Shown here one piece after another: positions 1 through 10,664 of a stretch of DNA of 64,000 bases. Source of the stretch: Cycas panzhihuaensis (Eukaryota; Cycadophyta); NCBI GenBank assembly GCA_023213395.1, contig CM041465.1:127541741-127605740 (forward strand), in the 5' to 3' direction. A program made the position numbers and the translations under genes. The notes below the pieces were generated by a model. The model had not been told where the DNA came from and ran no database searches. It worked only from the letters and a program-made list of their open reading frames with translations. Positions within the stretch are counted from its first letter, which is position 1, and every line of letters begins with the position of its first letter.

Positions 1-361
1 ATCCTTTTTTGGATTGACCATAACCAGTGATGCAAATGGGCTTGAACTAGTTGCGATGTATCCTTGACTTAATAATTCCCTTATGATATTTTCAATTTCT
101 CTTTTCAGATGATAGGGGTGCCTATATGGTCATATATTTACTGGAGCTACTCCAGATACTAGCTCAATGGAATGTTGATAATCACGTTGTGGGGGAAGTC
201 CCTGGGTTTTTTCAAATACTGCTCTATGCTCATCTATGATCTTTTGTACCTCTATTGGTACATTTTCTATCACTATCTTATAACAAGTCAATATGCATGC
301 CGATGGATTCTTCTTTAATATTTTTTCCATGCAATGCGAAGATACCAATTATACTAGAGGT
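1..361 (-). pseudogene. Gy1 reverse transcriptase N-terminus (Ty3/gypsy), fragment
   Basis: Read on the minus strand this encodes the linker between protease and reverse transcriptase and the start of the RT domain of a Ty3/gypsy polyprotein. Recognisable pieces are QGLPPQRDYQHSIELVSG (about 235-170) and, nearer the window edge, YRHPYHLKREIENIIRELL followed by SSSPFASLVMVNPKKD, the usual template-grip start of gypsy RT. A TGA stop near 124 lies where the family has Arg, consistent with CGA to TGA. The frame runs off the window at base 1. At 361 it is cut by CopA, and the upstream half of the same element resumes at 10660. It is inactive here. Confidence 0.85.
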
Positions 362-932
362 TGTTAAACCTTATGTTTATCTTATGTTTACGTGTTAAGC
401 TTTATGTACTTTATGTTAATGAATTGCGTGCACTTTAATGTATTATGTGCACTTTTGTACTTTAGGGATAACTTTATCACTTAAGTGATAAAGTACACAC
501 CCACTTTATATCTAGTGACATAACGTTGTCACTTGAGGGTCAAATGACCCCCTTGCACTTTTGCTCACAAGAGCTCCTAAAGGACACTTGTCCTTCATGC
601 AAGCATGCATTGCATGATTGACACTTGTCAATCATGCAATAGCCTTTGGCCTCTCATCTTCCTCTATTTAATGAGGCCTCTCTTCATTGCTTCTCATCAA
701 GGAGTTGGAGCTACTTTGTTATTCTGTCAGTTTGCTAATCAAGCTAAGTATTCTTTGGTGGTTGGACCAATTCCAACACCACACATTTGGTATCTTTGTC
801 TTGCTTCTCTTTCTCTCTTTGTGTTTTATCTTGTTTATGCTTAATGCATGTTATGCTTTTATGCTTTTCAGAACTAGAGTGAGTCTAGTCTCTAGATCTT
901 GGACTTGTGAGGCCATTTGGCCTATTCTAACA
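362..932 (+). repeat. CopA 5' LTR (571 bp)
   Basis: Bounded by TGTTAAACC and TTCTAACA and followed directly by a PBS. It contains a TATA-like tctatttaatgagg near 662-675 and several palindromes: 471-494 (perfect, centred on TTAA), 580-595, and the 15-bp-arm hairpin 609-640. Confidence 0.93.
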
Positions 933-946
933 TTTGGTATCAGAGC
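933..946 (+). promoter_or_regulatory. CopA primer binding site
   Basis: TTTGGTATCAGAGC immediately follows the LTR. TGGTATCAGAGC is the standard plant PBS complementary to the 3' end of initiator tRNA-Met. Confidence 0.9.
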
Positions 947-2720
947 AAGTGAGGATTAGATCCCTTTGTTCTGTTTTTTTGGTGCTCTTTGAAGACTCAA
1001 TTTGGGCCTCAAACCCTTGGTGACGACCTTCGCTCTCCGAAGGCGATCCAAGGTTCTGCTTTTGAGCCCATTTTCTCGCAGATCTAAAGCATTCGAGTTA
1101 GCTCCTTGAGAAATCATGACCTACTGCTACTATGTCGCTACCGTCAGAAAGTCAAGTGATTGGAGTGCTTTCCCAAACCCCAGCTAAGAATGGAGACACC
1201 TGCCACCCGCAATCGCTAGCTACCATTTGTCAGAAATTGGAGAGCCATCACTCCGTAGGCCCCTTGGGTCACCTCTGCTACCGCCCTACTCACAGGAGCA
1301 TGGATGGCATGAGACAGGAAACTCCCATAACTCCCTGCATGCAGAGCCGCCAGACACCACACAGAAGTCGCCTCCTGCACGGATGTGAATGAGCCGCCAA
1401 GACGAAGACAATCGCCACCGCGCCAAGTCACCACTGTCTGGTGTTGCCTCCACGGAGCCGCCTGAGGTATCTTCACCACCGCCCGCCATCATACCCGCCT
1501 CCGCATAGAGGAAGCGCCGCTAAAGCCACGGGAGACGGAGAGCCGCCACCTAATCTGACGCCGCCTTACTCGTCCATTACCGCACGAAAATGCCTTCCAC
1601 AGAGGTTGGAGCCGCCCAACAAAAGCTTCGAGACGCTTCCACGAAGTCTGGAGCCGCCGACAACCCAAATCAAAAAACAGTTTCGATTATGGGTTAATCC
1701 AAATTAGTGATATATGCATCCTAGCATATTATTGAGAATATGCTTTTTTTAATTCAACTTTCTTTTTAAAGTTTTTTTTTTTTAAAGAAACTTTTATAAA
1801 AGAAATTTTCATCAAGTGGGGTCCATTACTTTAAAAGAGGATTTTAAGCTATTCAATTTTATTTGAAGAATGTCTTAAAGAGATATTTTAAGATATTGGC
1901 GACTTAAATGCTTTGAGAAGAATTTTAGTGAGATTCATCCTCCTTTATAAAGCATTTTCTGGTGGCACATAAGAGTACTTTTAGTACTTTAAGAGGATTA
2001 AAATCTTCTTGTTGGATAAAGGATTCATTAAATGACTTATGCCAAGACATTCTCCTCTCTTTGAAGATTAAAATTACATGATTTAAGTACTTGTAAAGGC
2101 TCCCTGCACGGTGTTCTATTGATGCAAAGTTGCAAAAAAGGTTGATTTCAGCCTTCATTTCTTGTTTTTTAAGCTTTTTTAGCACTCATTTAAATGCTAT
2201 AAAAGCATTAAGAACTTAATCAAAGTGATTATTAAGCATTTTCATATTGTAAAGGTGACATTCATCACCATTTGAGTTGTTTTTTAGGCACCTTGCATGG
2301 TGTCCCATAGCCTTCAAAATCTCAAAAAGGAGGCTGAAATACTTGTACTTAATAAAATCACTTTTTTTGTTGGATTGTTGGGACTATTTTAAAGCCCCAA
2401 CAACTTGGTGCTTATGCTCGCTTGGTGTTTGGTGTACACTTAGTACTCATTTGGCAAGTGGTTCTCTCTCTACATCAGCTTTGGAGCATTAAAACGAACT
2501 CGCTTTTGCACTCATCATCAAGTTTTGCTTCATTTTTCACTAAGTACTAAACTCTTAAAGTACTTACATTTGCAAAACATATTGTACTCAAGCACTTCAA
2601 CATTTTACTTGGATTTCTAAAAGCACTTAAACACTTAATCAAGTGCTCATTATTCTCATTTAATGTACTAAATTTGCTTCTTAAGAAGCCTCTCATTGTA
2701 AGCTTAATCAAAGCATTCAT
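947..2720 (+). other. CopA untranslated leader with GCC/CAC-rich block
   Basis: No retroelement protein is encoded. Positions 1110-1660 are unusually GC-rich and full of CCGCC/CGCCAC motifs. They carry short open frames on both strands (1132-1392 plus, 1441-1707 plus, 1216-1479 minus) that I do not recognise. From about 2220 to 2420 the sequence (AAGGTGA, CACCTTGCATGGTG, AATAAAATCACTT, TTGTTGGAT) is homologous to the CopB leader at about 4678-4830. The two elements therefore share a leader, and CopA lost everything between it and the RNase H tail. Confidence 0.7.
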
Positions 2721-2948
2721 TGCGACAATCAGAGTGTGCTCAAGCTGACCAAGAATCCCGTCTTTCATGCACGGACCAAGCATATTGAAGTTCACCACCA
2801 TTTCATCAGAGAGCATGTACACAGTGGTGAGACCAACCTTCAGTATCGACCAACAAAGACTGACAGCAGACATCTTTACCAAGCCACTTGGTAGAGAAAA
2901 ATTTGTAAAATTTAGAGATGGTCCAGGGGTCCGACTTAACATTGTAAA
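2721..2948 (+). pseudogene. CopA residual 3' end of copia RNase H
   Basis: This corresponds base for base to the end of pol in CopB (about 9382-9604). Broken frames give the motif of copia RNase H C-termini around the conserved Asp-Asn-Gln segment, a KHIE-like segment, and ADIFTKPLGREKF (about 2865-2905). It is the only trace of pol in CopA. It abuts the PPT, so it may be kept for cis-acting sequence rather than for protein. Confidence 0.8.
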
Positions 2949-2961
2949 CAATAAGGGGGGA
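2949..2961 (+). promoter_or_regulatory. CopA polypurine tract
   Basis: Purine-rich AATAAGGGGGGA just before the 3' LTR start at 2962, as required for plus-strand priming. Confidence 0.85.
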
Positions 2962-3075
2962 TGCTAAACCTTATGTTTATCTTATGTTTACATGTTAAGC
3001 TTTATGTACTTTATGTTAATGAATTACGTGCACTTTAATGTATTATATGCACTTTTGTACTTTAGGGGTGACTTT
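2962..3075 (+). repeat. CopA 3' LTR, first piece
   Basis: Starts TGCTAAACC (one change from the 5' LTR) and matches it until CopB begins at 3076. Positions 3071-3075 (ACTTT) are the CopB target duplication. Confidence 0.92.
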
Positions 3076-3652
3076 TGTTAAACCTTATGTTTAAATGTTA
3101 AGTGAATGTACATTTATTTTTCATGTAATATATGCACTTTATACTTTAGGGGTGACTTATCACTTAAGTGATAAAGTGCACACCCACATTCTTTCTAGTG
3201 ACACAACGTTGTCACAAAAGGGTCAATGGACCCTCATGCACTTGTTTGAATATTCCAAGTGATGTATCTTGGATGTTTGACACTTGTCAAACATCCAAGG
3301 CCTTAGGTGAGGATCCAAGCACTTTTGCTCATGATCCATGTGATATCTTGGATGTTTGACACTTGTCAAACATCCAAGGCCTTAGGTCTCTCATTTCACT
3401 CTATATAATGAGACCTCTTCTCATTGTCTCATATGGAGAGTCGGAGTTGTATTGTTATGCTATCGGTTTGCTAATCAAGTCGCTTTCTACTTGGGAGGTT
3501 GGACCAATTCCAACTCCACATATTGGGTATCATTTTCTCTTGCTCCTATATTTCGCTTTATGCTTTTATGCTCTCATGCTTTCATGCATTTATTGTATTG
3601 TGATTATATTTATGATCTTGGGATCAATGTGGCCTAATGCCCATTGTCAACA
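3076..3652 (+). repeat. CopB 5' LTR (577 bp)
   Basis: TGTTAAACC to GTCAACA, followed by a PBS. It carries two copies of a perfect hairpin (arms 3268-3282/3285-3299 and 3347-3361/3364-3378) within a short tandem duplication, and TATA-like tctatataatgag near 3401. Confidence 0.93.
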
Positions 3653-3666
3653 TTTGGTATCGAGCT
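3653..3666 (+). promoter_or_regulatory. CopB primer binding site (degenerate)
   Basis: TTTGGTATCGAGCT follows the LTR. It matches the tRNA-Met PBS with one base missing in the CAGAGC part. Confidence 0.8.
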
Positions 3667-5488
3667 AATGGTCTCGCTTTAAGCATATTAGTTCCTTTGT
3701 TATCTCTGTCACATTGGTCGGACATCGCCAAGTCAAGAAGCTCAAGACTTTGACCGCCAACTCAGAAAAGAAGGTCGCCCACCACCGCTAACTCGCTTTC
3801 GCTAGCCCAAAGATCATCATCAACTGACAGCTCATGTCAAGAGACTCTCAATTCTCGGTCGCCACCTCAAGTGACTGCCCATCGCTACTCCCGAAGCTCA
3901 TCTAGCTGCCCCGCCAGCCTAGGCATCTCATCGCCACTTGTCATCCTCAGCCCACCATCGTTTAGTCAAGCAGTGATCGCCAACTCGCCTCAATCATCGC
4001 CCTCTAAGCCGATTGTCACATCACCGCCACCGTCATCGATCTCTCTGCCATTTCGAGTATATCGAGATCGCCACCAAGATTTAATCATGCATCGTTTAGC
4101 TCATTCTCTTCTTTCATCGCCAACAAGATTCACTTAGCACGCCACCGAGTTCATTAGTAGAAGATCGCCACCGCATTCCACTCAACTTGAGGCTACTCAT
4201 CACTAGCCGCCACTAGGCATCAATCGCCACATCACCGTCCCAACAAGATTTGAAAAGATTCCACCACCGGCATCGCCACCGTCACATTTGTCGTTCTACC
4301 TAAGCAAATCGCCACTCACCATTCACTACACAACAAGATTTGTCATTCAAAGATTTGAAGTTGCCACATCGTTGGATCGCTCATCGCCAAATTGCCTTCA
4401 TCATTCCAACTCACCAAACATTGCACGTCACCGCCAATTGCTTCACTAGTCCACAAATTTTTTCAACTCTTAAATAGCATTTTCTCATGTGACTCATTTC
4501 TTGTAAAAGACTTTAAGAGTTTTTTAAATTTCTCAACTAATAGGGGCTTACTTAAACTTTTTCTACATTACCTCTCTTCATTCTCAAAAACTACTTCTCT
4601 ACTTACTCCTTTAACCCTTTTTTTCACACTTTCACCATTAGGCTTATTTATTGTGATCAAGAGGAATGTTTTCATTGTAAAGGTGAAGAAATTTATCACC
4701 TAAACTCGCCTTTTGGCACCTTGCATGGTGACCTTGCCCTTCTTCACTCAAAAGAAGGCTCATTGTGAAAAGTAATAAAATCACTTGTTTTTGTTGGATG
4801 GTTGAGACATTTTAAGTCTCAACAAGCTGTGGTGGAGCTTGTGTTGGACTTTGGAGCAATTTCTTGAGTACATTTTCATCACTTCATCGCTTAGGAGCTT
4901 AAAAGGAACCCATCACATCGCCATCAAAGGTTCCTTACATTTTTTAGTACTCAAAAGTACTTCATCATTGTACTCAAGCATACATACTTGGATCTAAAGC
5001 ACTTATCTGCTTTTGTGCTCTTTCATTGTAAGCCAAAAGGCATAAAGAAAATCCAAGTAAGAAGATTCACTCACACTTATTTAAAAGTGAACTTAAAAAT
5101 CATTGGGGAGGCTCGAAAAGGTTCAAACCTTGCCTCCGAATTAACCTTAAGCTTGGTGCATTCCCTAGGGGACCAACTGACTGTACAGTCAAGGTACGAC
5201 AATTAAGGTTGCTTGAAGGAAAGGAGGTTAAAAAAGGGTGTTATTGGGACTGTGAATCCTGTGGAAAGCATGGTACGTCCATGCAGATCAACCCCACCGC
5301 CTTTGTCCTAGATTTAACTTGGTTCTCCACCTCATTAGCGAGTCCTCCACTTCTCTTCACCCCATTGGTTGTTGGATCTTCTTGTAAGATCGTGACTAGT
5401 GGTGTTGTTTGAAGGTGGATCTTAAGCGACAAAGCTCTTGAGACTTCCAAGTTATCTCGCTAGCTTCAAGTGTTACTCAAGTGGAAAG
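3667..5488 (+). other. CopB leader, with CATCGCCAC-rich block
   Basis: About 1.8 kb lies between PBS and gag. Positions 3715-4440 are rich in irregularly repeated CATCGCC, CGCCAC and CACCG motifs and carry an 88-codon open frame (3871-4137) with no family I recognise. The distal part (4678-4990) is homologous to the CopA leader. I see no protein domain. Confidence 0.65.
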
Positions 5489-6545
5489 ATGGCTGCCATA
5501 CAAATGCTAAATGCTTTTACCATAAGGCTAATAGGACAAGCTAACTATCAAGAATGGAAAAGAATCACAAAAAATCTCTTGATAATGAATGAGTTCTGGG
5601 GATATGTTTCTGGAAGAATCCCCAATCCTACACTTGTGATTAATGATAATCAACCTGCACCTGTGGATGTTCAACTTGTTGCTGCATGGGAGGCCAAAGA
5701 CGAAATTGCTTTGGCATTCATTCGAATGGTTGTGGACATACATGTAGATCAAAATATTTCTTCTGCACTATCTTCTAAAGAAGCATGGGACACCTTGTCC
5801 TCTTTGTATGAAAGGCGAGATGAAGCTCGCATTTTGATGATAAAAGCTAAATTGTACTCCATTAAATTTGTAAAGCCAATGAGCGCATTCATGTCCTCTA
5901 TTAAGGAGGTTTGTAATGAATTAACCACTTTGGGTAGTCCAGCTACAAGAGATGAAATCGTAGCCTCCATCACAAAAGCACTACCAAAGGACTACAATGG
6001 CTTCATATCATCAACTACACGAGATGGTTCACTTAGGGGATGAGGTACCAATCAACTTGAAAGCTTATTGCTTCAAGAAGAACAAATTTATGCTAAGGAT
6101 AATGAAGAACCATCTACATCAGGTGCTTTCACAAAGAAAAGGCAAAGCCAACTCAAAATCTAACACTTGCATTCACAAAGCTTTAGAAATATGAACATTG
6201 GATCTTCCAAGACCAATGTCGCTTTGCCAATATTGTGGCATTCTCGCCACATTGCACCCGAAAAGAAAGAAGCAAGCAAATCTTCGCAACAAAGAAAGAT
6301 CGACCACAAGGCCAAAGACAAGATCACCATTGTGGCCAAAGACAAAGTACCACGCCAGCTTTCAACAGAGATTCCAAAGAATGGATCAATAGTTAGCTTC
6401 TCGACCAAATCGAGGTGCCTATCGAGGAGGTCCACAAGGAGGGTCAAAGAAATGGCTACCAACGCCATTATAATCGGCCACAATGACGACAAACTATTTT
6501 GTGCATTCCAATCATCCAAGGTTGACCACACTTGGATTATCGATT
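5489..6545 (+). pseudogene. CopB gag (copia capsid plus broken zinc knuckle)
   Basis: Starts MAAIQMLNAF at 5489, the usual style of copia gag. Residues 1-185 match the gag/UBN2-type capsid pattern: YQEWKRITKNLLIMN near residue 20, AWEAKDEIALAFI near 70, KEAWDTLSSLYERRDEARI near 95-115. The frame stops near 6042. The zinc knuckle at about 6215-6260 is split over two frames (CQYCGI, then RHIAPEKK one frame away), so no functional CCHC survives. The ATG at 5489 is preferred over 5438 because capsid homology begins there. Confidence 0.85.
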
Positions 6546-7800
6546 CAGAGCTACTCGACACATGACAGTGGAGTGAAGAACTCCTATGCAACATCAAGGA
6601 AGGCAAAGGTCATTTAATAACCTTTGGAAATGCTGAATCAGTTGAGGTTTCGGGAATAGGCACCATAGCTCCCTTTCACTCTCCTAAAATCCTTCCTTAT
6701 CATTTCCCAACATGATGCCTACTTCATTTCTTCTATGGAGAAGAATCGCTCTCTCATAGCCGATGAACAAGCAACACATGAGCGCATTTATTCAAAATGG
6801 GAAATGTATCATTCGTGACAAAGATGATCGATTGTCTGTAGCCTATGAGGATCAAGGTCTTTACAAGTTGGATGCCAATAATATTACTCTTGATTCTGCT
6901 TACTCTGGTTTCACATCTTTGTCACAAATTCAGTTATGGCATCAACGCTCAGGACATTTAAGCCTAGACAATCAAGCAGATGACATACAAAAGCATGGTG
7001 TATGGGCTTCCAAAGATGTATGGCTCAAAATGTCTTTGCGAAGCTTGCATAATGGGGACACAACATCTGCCTTTTCCTAAAGGCAAAGCATGGCGTGCAT
7101 CTTATCCTTTGCAATTAGTTCACTCGGACTTGTGTGGACCCATGTCCATCCACTCCTTTGGAGGAGCTTTGTACTACATATCCTTTATTGATGACTTCTC
7201 TCACAAAGTCCGGGTCTACTTCCTAAAGCATAAATCAAGCCTTCTCCAAGTTCAAAGAGTTCAAGGCGTATAGAAAATGAATCGCTACTTAATTGGCACA
7301 TTAAGGTCGATAATGGAGGTGAATTCACTTCAAATGAATTCAACCAATTTTGCAAGGATAATGGAATTGAGACAACTCACACTCCTCATACTCCTCAAAG
7401 AAATGGAGTCTCCGAAAGGATGAATAGAACATTGGCTAATAAAGCGTAACAATGATGCATGCAAAAGGGCTTCCAAGAGCTTCTTGGGCGAAGCATTTCA
7501 AAGAAATTTATGTGGCCAATCGAAGTCCCACAACCGCAATCGCCAATATCACACCTGAGGAGGCATGGTCTGGAAAGGAGCCAACTATCACCACTTAAGG
7601 ACATTCGGGTGTACTGCATATATGCACATACCAGATCAACAAAGAACTAAGTTGGACAAACATAGTCTTAAATGCATCTTTGTAGGATATGCAATCGAGC
7701 AAAGCCTACAAGTTGTATGATCGATTGGGAGGAAAATACATCTCTCAAGAGATGTAATCTTTGTTGAGTATGATCAAAAGAGTTGGATATGGCACCAATC
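6546..7800 (+). pseudogene. CopB protease remnant and integrase
   Basis: The protease active site is degraded (HTWIIDSE near 6530, then a break). The GAG-pre-integrase segment is clear at 6895-6975 (LWHQRSGHLSLDN). The integrase core is visible in pieces: LVHSDLCGPM (about 7120), FIDDFSHKVRVYFLKHK, a stop near 7272, DNGGEFTSNEF (about 7310-7345), and TPQRNGVSERMNRTLAN (about 7390-7440). FGCTAYMHIP and KCIFVGY motifs follow to about 7700. At least four frameshifts or stops are present, so no integrase can be made. Confidence 0.85.
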
Positions 7801-8089
7801 CAACCCCCATTGACAAAGGGAAAAGATTGTTGAGGACTTCCCTTCCCTCAATCTTACACACCATGTTCTTCATCCGCACCTTCCGTACCATCTACTTCAT
7901 CCTCATTTGCTCCACTTGAACCTTCCACTTCATCTTCCGATACCCCTACACTTAGACCGTAAGATATTGAGGTTCAAGCCACATCATTTCGTGGTTACCT
8001 AAATGGTACACTCAAACCAGACAGGATGGTCATATCATTGAAGGAAACGTCCATCAAAGTATCCAAGAAACAAACTTTGCACTTATGGT

Positions 8090-9610
8090 CAAGTGCTTTC
8101 TATTGATGAGCCTACTACCTTTGCAGAGGCTTCACAAAGTGATAATTGGAAAGTCGCCATGGATGAGGAGATTCAATCCATTCATAAGAATGGTACTTGG
8201 GACTTGGTCGAATTGCCTCCACACAAACAGTAATCGGTTGTAAATGGGTCTACAAGACCAAAGTCCATTCGATGGGACACTCAAGCCGAAAGCAAGACTT
8301 GTAGCAAAGGGATTTAAACAACAAGAAGGAATTGATTACGAGGAGACCTTTGCACCTGTAGCAAATATGAACACCATCAGACTTCTCTTGGCCCTAGCTG
8401 CACAATGCAAATGGGTCAGATATCGATGGACGTGAAGAGCGCCTTCCTCAATGGCGATCTTCAAGAGGAGGTATACTTGGAGCAACCTCCCGTTACAAGG
8501 AACAAGGCAAGGAGCATTTGGTATGTCGCCTCAAGAAGGCTTTGTATGGCTTGAAGCAAGCTCCTAGGGCATGGTATGCAAAAATCGATGAATACTTTCT
8601 GAGACATGGGTTTCATCGATCCACATCTGATCCAAACTTATACATCAAACATGAACATCACCATGTCACTTATATTGCCTTGTATGTAGATGACTTAGTG
8701 ATCACAGGTGATGACACTAAGCTCATCAATGTTCTCCAAAATGATTTGAAGAGAAGTTTTGAGATGACTGATCTTGGACTTCTCCATTACTTTCTAGGCT
8801 TTGAGGTATGGCAGCAGCCAGGCTATATCTTCATTTCCCAAGCAAAATATTCTTGGGACATCTTGCAGAGATTCAGGATGCAGGACTGCAAGACGGCGCC
8901 TACACCCATGGAGAACGGCACCAAGCTTTCTCTCAATGAGGAAGCTACACCAGCAGATCCCACACTTTACCGTAGCTTGATTGGGAGTCTCATTTATCTC
9001 ACCAACACTCTAGGATATTTCATTTGCTGTTGGGATTTGCTCTCGTTACATGTCTCAACCCAATCAGATACACTGGAATGCAGCAAGACGCATACTCAAG
9101 TATATCAAAGGAACATTGCAGCTTGGACTTGAGTATGTACATAAGGAGAACTTCACTTTGGAGGGGTTCTCTCGATTCGACAAGGTGATGCCAGATAGCG
9201 TAAGATCTACCTCGGGTTCTGCTTTTACCCTTGGTACAAAGAATGTTTCATGGAGTTGCAAGAAGCAACCAAATGTTACCTTGTCCTCCACCGAGAATAC
9301 AAAGTCTGCGCCGCAGCCTCAGAGGCTATCCGGCTCGACGGATTCTTGGTGAGCTTGGGTTTCAGCAGCCAGCACCGACCTTCATTGTGACAATCGAGTG
9401 TCCTCAAGCTAACTAAGAATCTCGCTTTTCCACGCACGACCAAGCATATTGAAGTTCACCACCATTTCATCGTGAGCATGTACACGGGGGTGAGATCACA
9501 CTTCAATATCGACCAACAGAGCAACAGACGGCAGATATCTTTACCAAGCCACTTGGTAGAGACAAATTTGTAAAATTTAGAGATGGTCTTAGGTCCGACT
9601 TAACATTGTA
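8090..9610 (+). pseudogene. CopB reverse transcriptase and RNase H
   Basis: RT begins about 8115 (TFAEASQSDNWKVAMDEE), continues with [20 protein letters not shown] (8290-8350) and [20 protein letters not shown] (about 8427-8490), then a 204-codon open frame at 8518-9132. That frame holds KALYGLKQAPRAWY and the intact catalytic YVDD at 8683-8694, then LGLLHYFLGFEVW. Frame changes occur near 8230, 8425, 8515 and 9020. RNase H is broken (9050-9352, then about 9380-9604, ending in ADIFTKPLG-type remnants). Catalytic residues survive locally but the protein does not. Confidence 0.88.
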
Positions 9611-9622
9611 AATGAAGGGGGG
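9611..9622 (+). promoter_or_regulatory. CopB polypurine tract
   Basis: AATGAAGGGGGG directly before the 3' LTR. Confidence 0.85.
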
Positions 9623-10197
9623 TGTTAAACCTTATGTTTAAATGTTAAGTGAATGTACATTTATTTTTCATGTAATATATGCACTTTATACTTTAGGGGT
9701 GACTTATCACTTAAGTGATAAAGTGCACACCCACATTCTTTCTAGTGACACAACGTTGTCACAAAAGGGTCAATGGACCCTCATGCACTTGTTTGAATAT
9801 CCCGAGGGCAGTATCTTGGATGTTTGACACTTGTCAAACATCCAAGGCCTTAGGTGAGGATCCAAGCACTTTTGCTCATGATCCATGTGATGTATCTTGG
9901 ATGTTTGACACTTGTCAAACATCCAAGGCCTTAGGTCTCTCATTTCACTCTATATAATGAGACCTCTTCTCATTGTCTCATATGGAGAGTCGGAGTTGTA
10001 TTGTTATGCTATCGGTTGCTAATCAAGTCGCTTTCTACTTGGGAGGTTGGGCCAATTTCAACTCCTCATATTTGGTATCATTTTTTGCTCCTATATTTCA
10101 GTTTATGCTTTTATGCTCTCATGCTTTCATGCATTTATTGTATTGTGATTATATTTATGATCTTGGGATCAATGTGGCCTAATGCCCATTGTCAACA
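9623..10197 (+). repeat. CopB 3' LTR (575 bp)
   Basis: TGTTAAACC to GTCAACA. It carries the same two perfect hairpins as the 5' copy (9815-9846 and 9896-9927). A few substitutions cluster at 9798-9811 relative to the 5' LTR. Confidence 0.93.
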
Positions 10198-10659
10198 ACT
10201 TTATCACTTAAGTGATAAAGTACACACCCACTTTATGTCTAGTGACATAACGTTGTCACTTGAGGGTCAAATGACCCCCTTGCACTTTGGCTCACAAAAG
10301 CTCCTAAAGGACACTTGTCCTTCATGCAAGCATGCATTGCATGATTGACACTTGTCAATCATGCAATAGCCTTTGGCCTCTCCTCTTCCTCTATTTAATG
10401 AGGCCTCTCTTCATTGTTTCTCATCAAGGAGTTGGAGCTACTTTGTTATTCTGTCAGTTTGTTAATCAAGCTGAGTATTCTTTGGTGATTGGATCAATTC
10501 CAACACTACACATTTGGTATCTTTGTCTTGCTTCTCTTTCTCTCTTTGTGTTTTATCTTGTTTATGCTTAATGCATGTTATGCTTTTATGCTTTTCAGAA
10601 CTAGAGTGAGTCTAGTCTCTAGATCTTGGACTTATGAGGCCATTTGGCCTATTCTAACA
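10198..10659 (+). repeat. CopA 3' LTR, second piece
   Basis: Resumes with the CopB target duplication ACTTT and continues collinear with 471-932 of the 5' LTR to TTCTAACA. It includes the CopA-type hairpin at 10336-10367. Confidence 0.92.
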
Positions 10660-10664
10660 GAGGT

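Larger units (their letters stand above)
3076..10197 (+). mobile_element. CopB: full-length Ty1/copia retrotransposon inserted in the CopA 3' LTR
   Basis: Flanked by the perfect duplication ACTTT (3071-3075 and 10198-10202). LTRs are 577 and 575 bp and about 97% identical by eye. The internal order is PBS, leader, gag, zinc knuckle, protease, integrase, RT, RNase H, PPT; integrase before RT is the Ty1/copia order. Every gene is disrupted. CopB is clearly related to CopA (shared LTR ends, leader and RNase H tail), so one family member inserted into another. Confidence 0.95.
362..10659 (+). mobile_element. CopA: Ty1/copia-type non-autonomous LTR retrotransposon, split by CopB
   Basis: The element starts TGTTAAACC and ends TCTAACA. 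It is flanked by the perfect 5-bp duplication GAGGT (357-361 and 10660-10664). The 5' LTR is 571 bp. The 3' LTR is also 571 bp once CopB (3076-10197) and one copy of its TSD are removed. The internal part is only about 2.0 kb: PBS, untranslated leader, a short tail homologous to the end of copia RNase H, and a PPT. There is no gag, integrase or RT, so it must have moved with proteins supplied in trans. The LTRs differ at roughly 15-20 sites by eye, so it is moderately old. It lies inside Gy1. Confidence 0.93.

Noticed and set aside
609-3378. Repeated palindromes as a CRISPR-like array
   Set aside because: The window is a plant nuclear sequence. The repeats are LTR hairpins, without regular spacers or cas genes.
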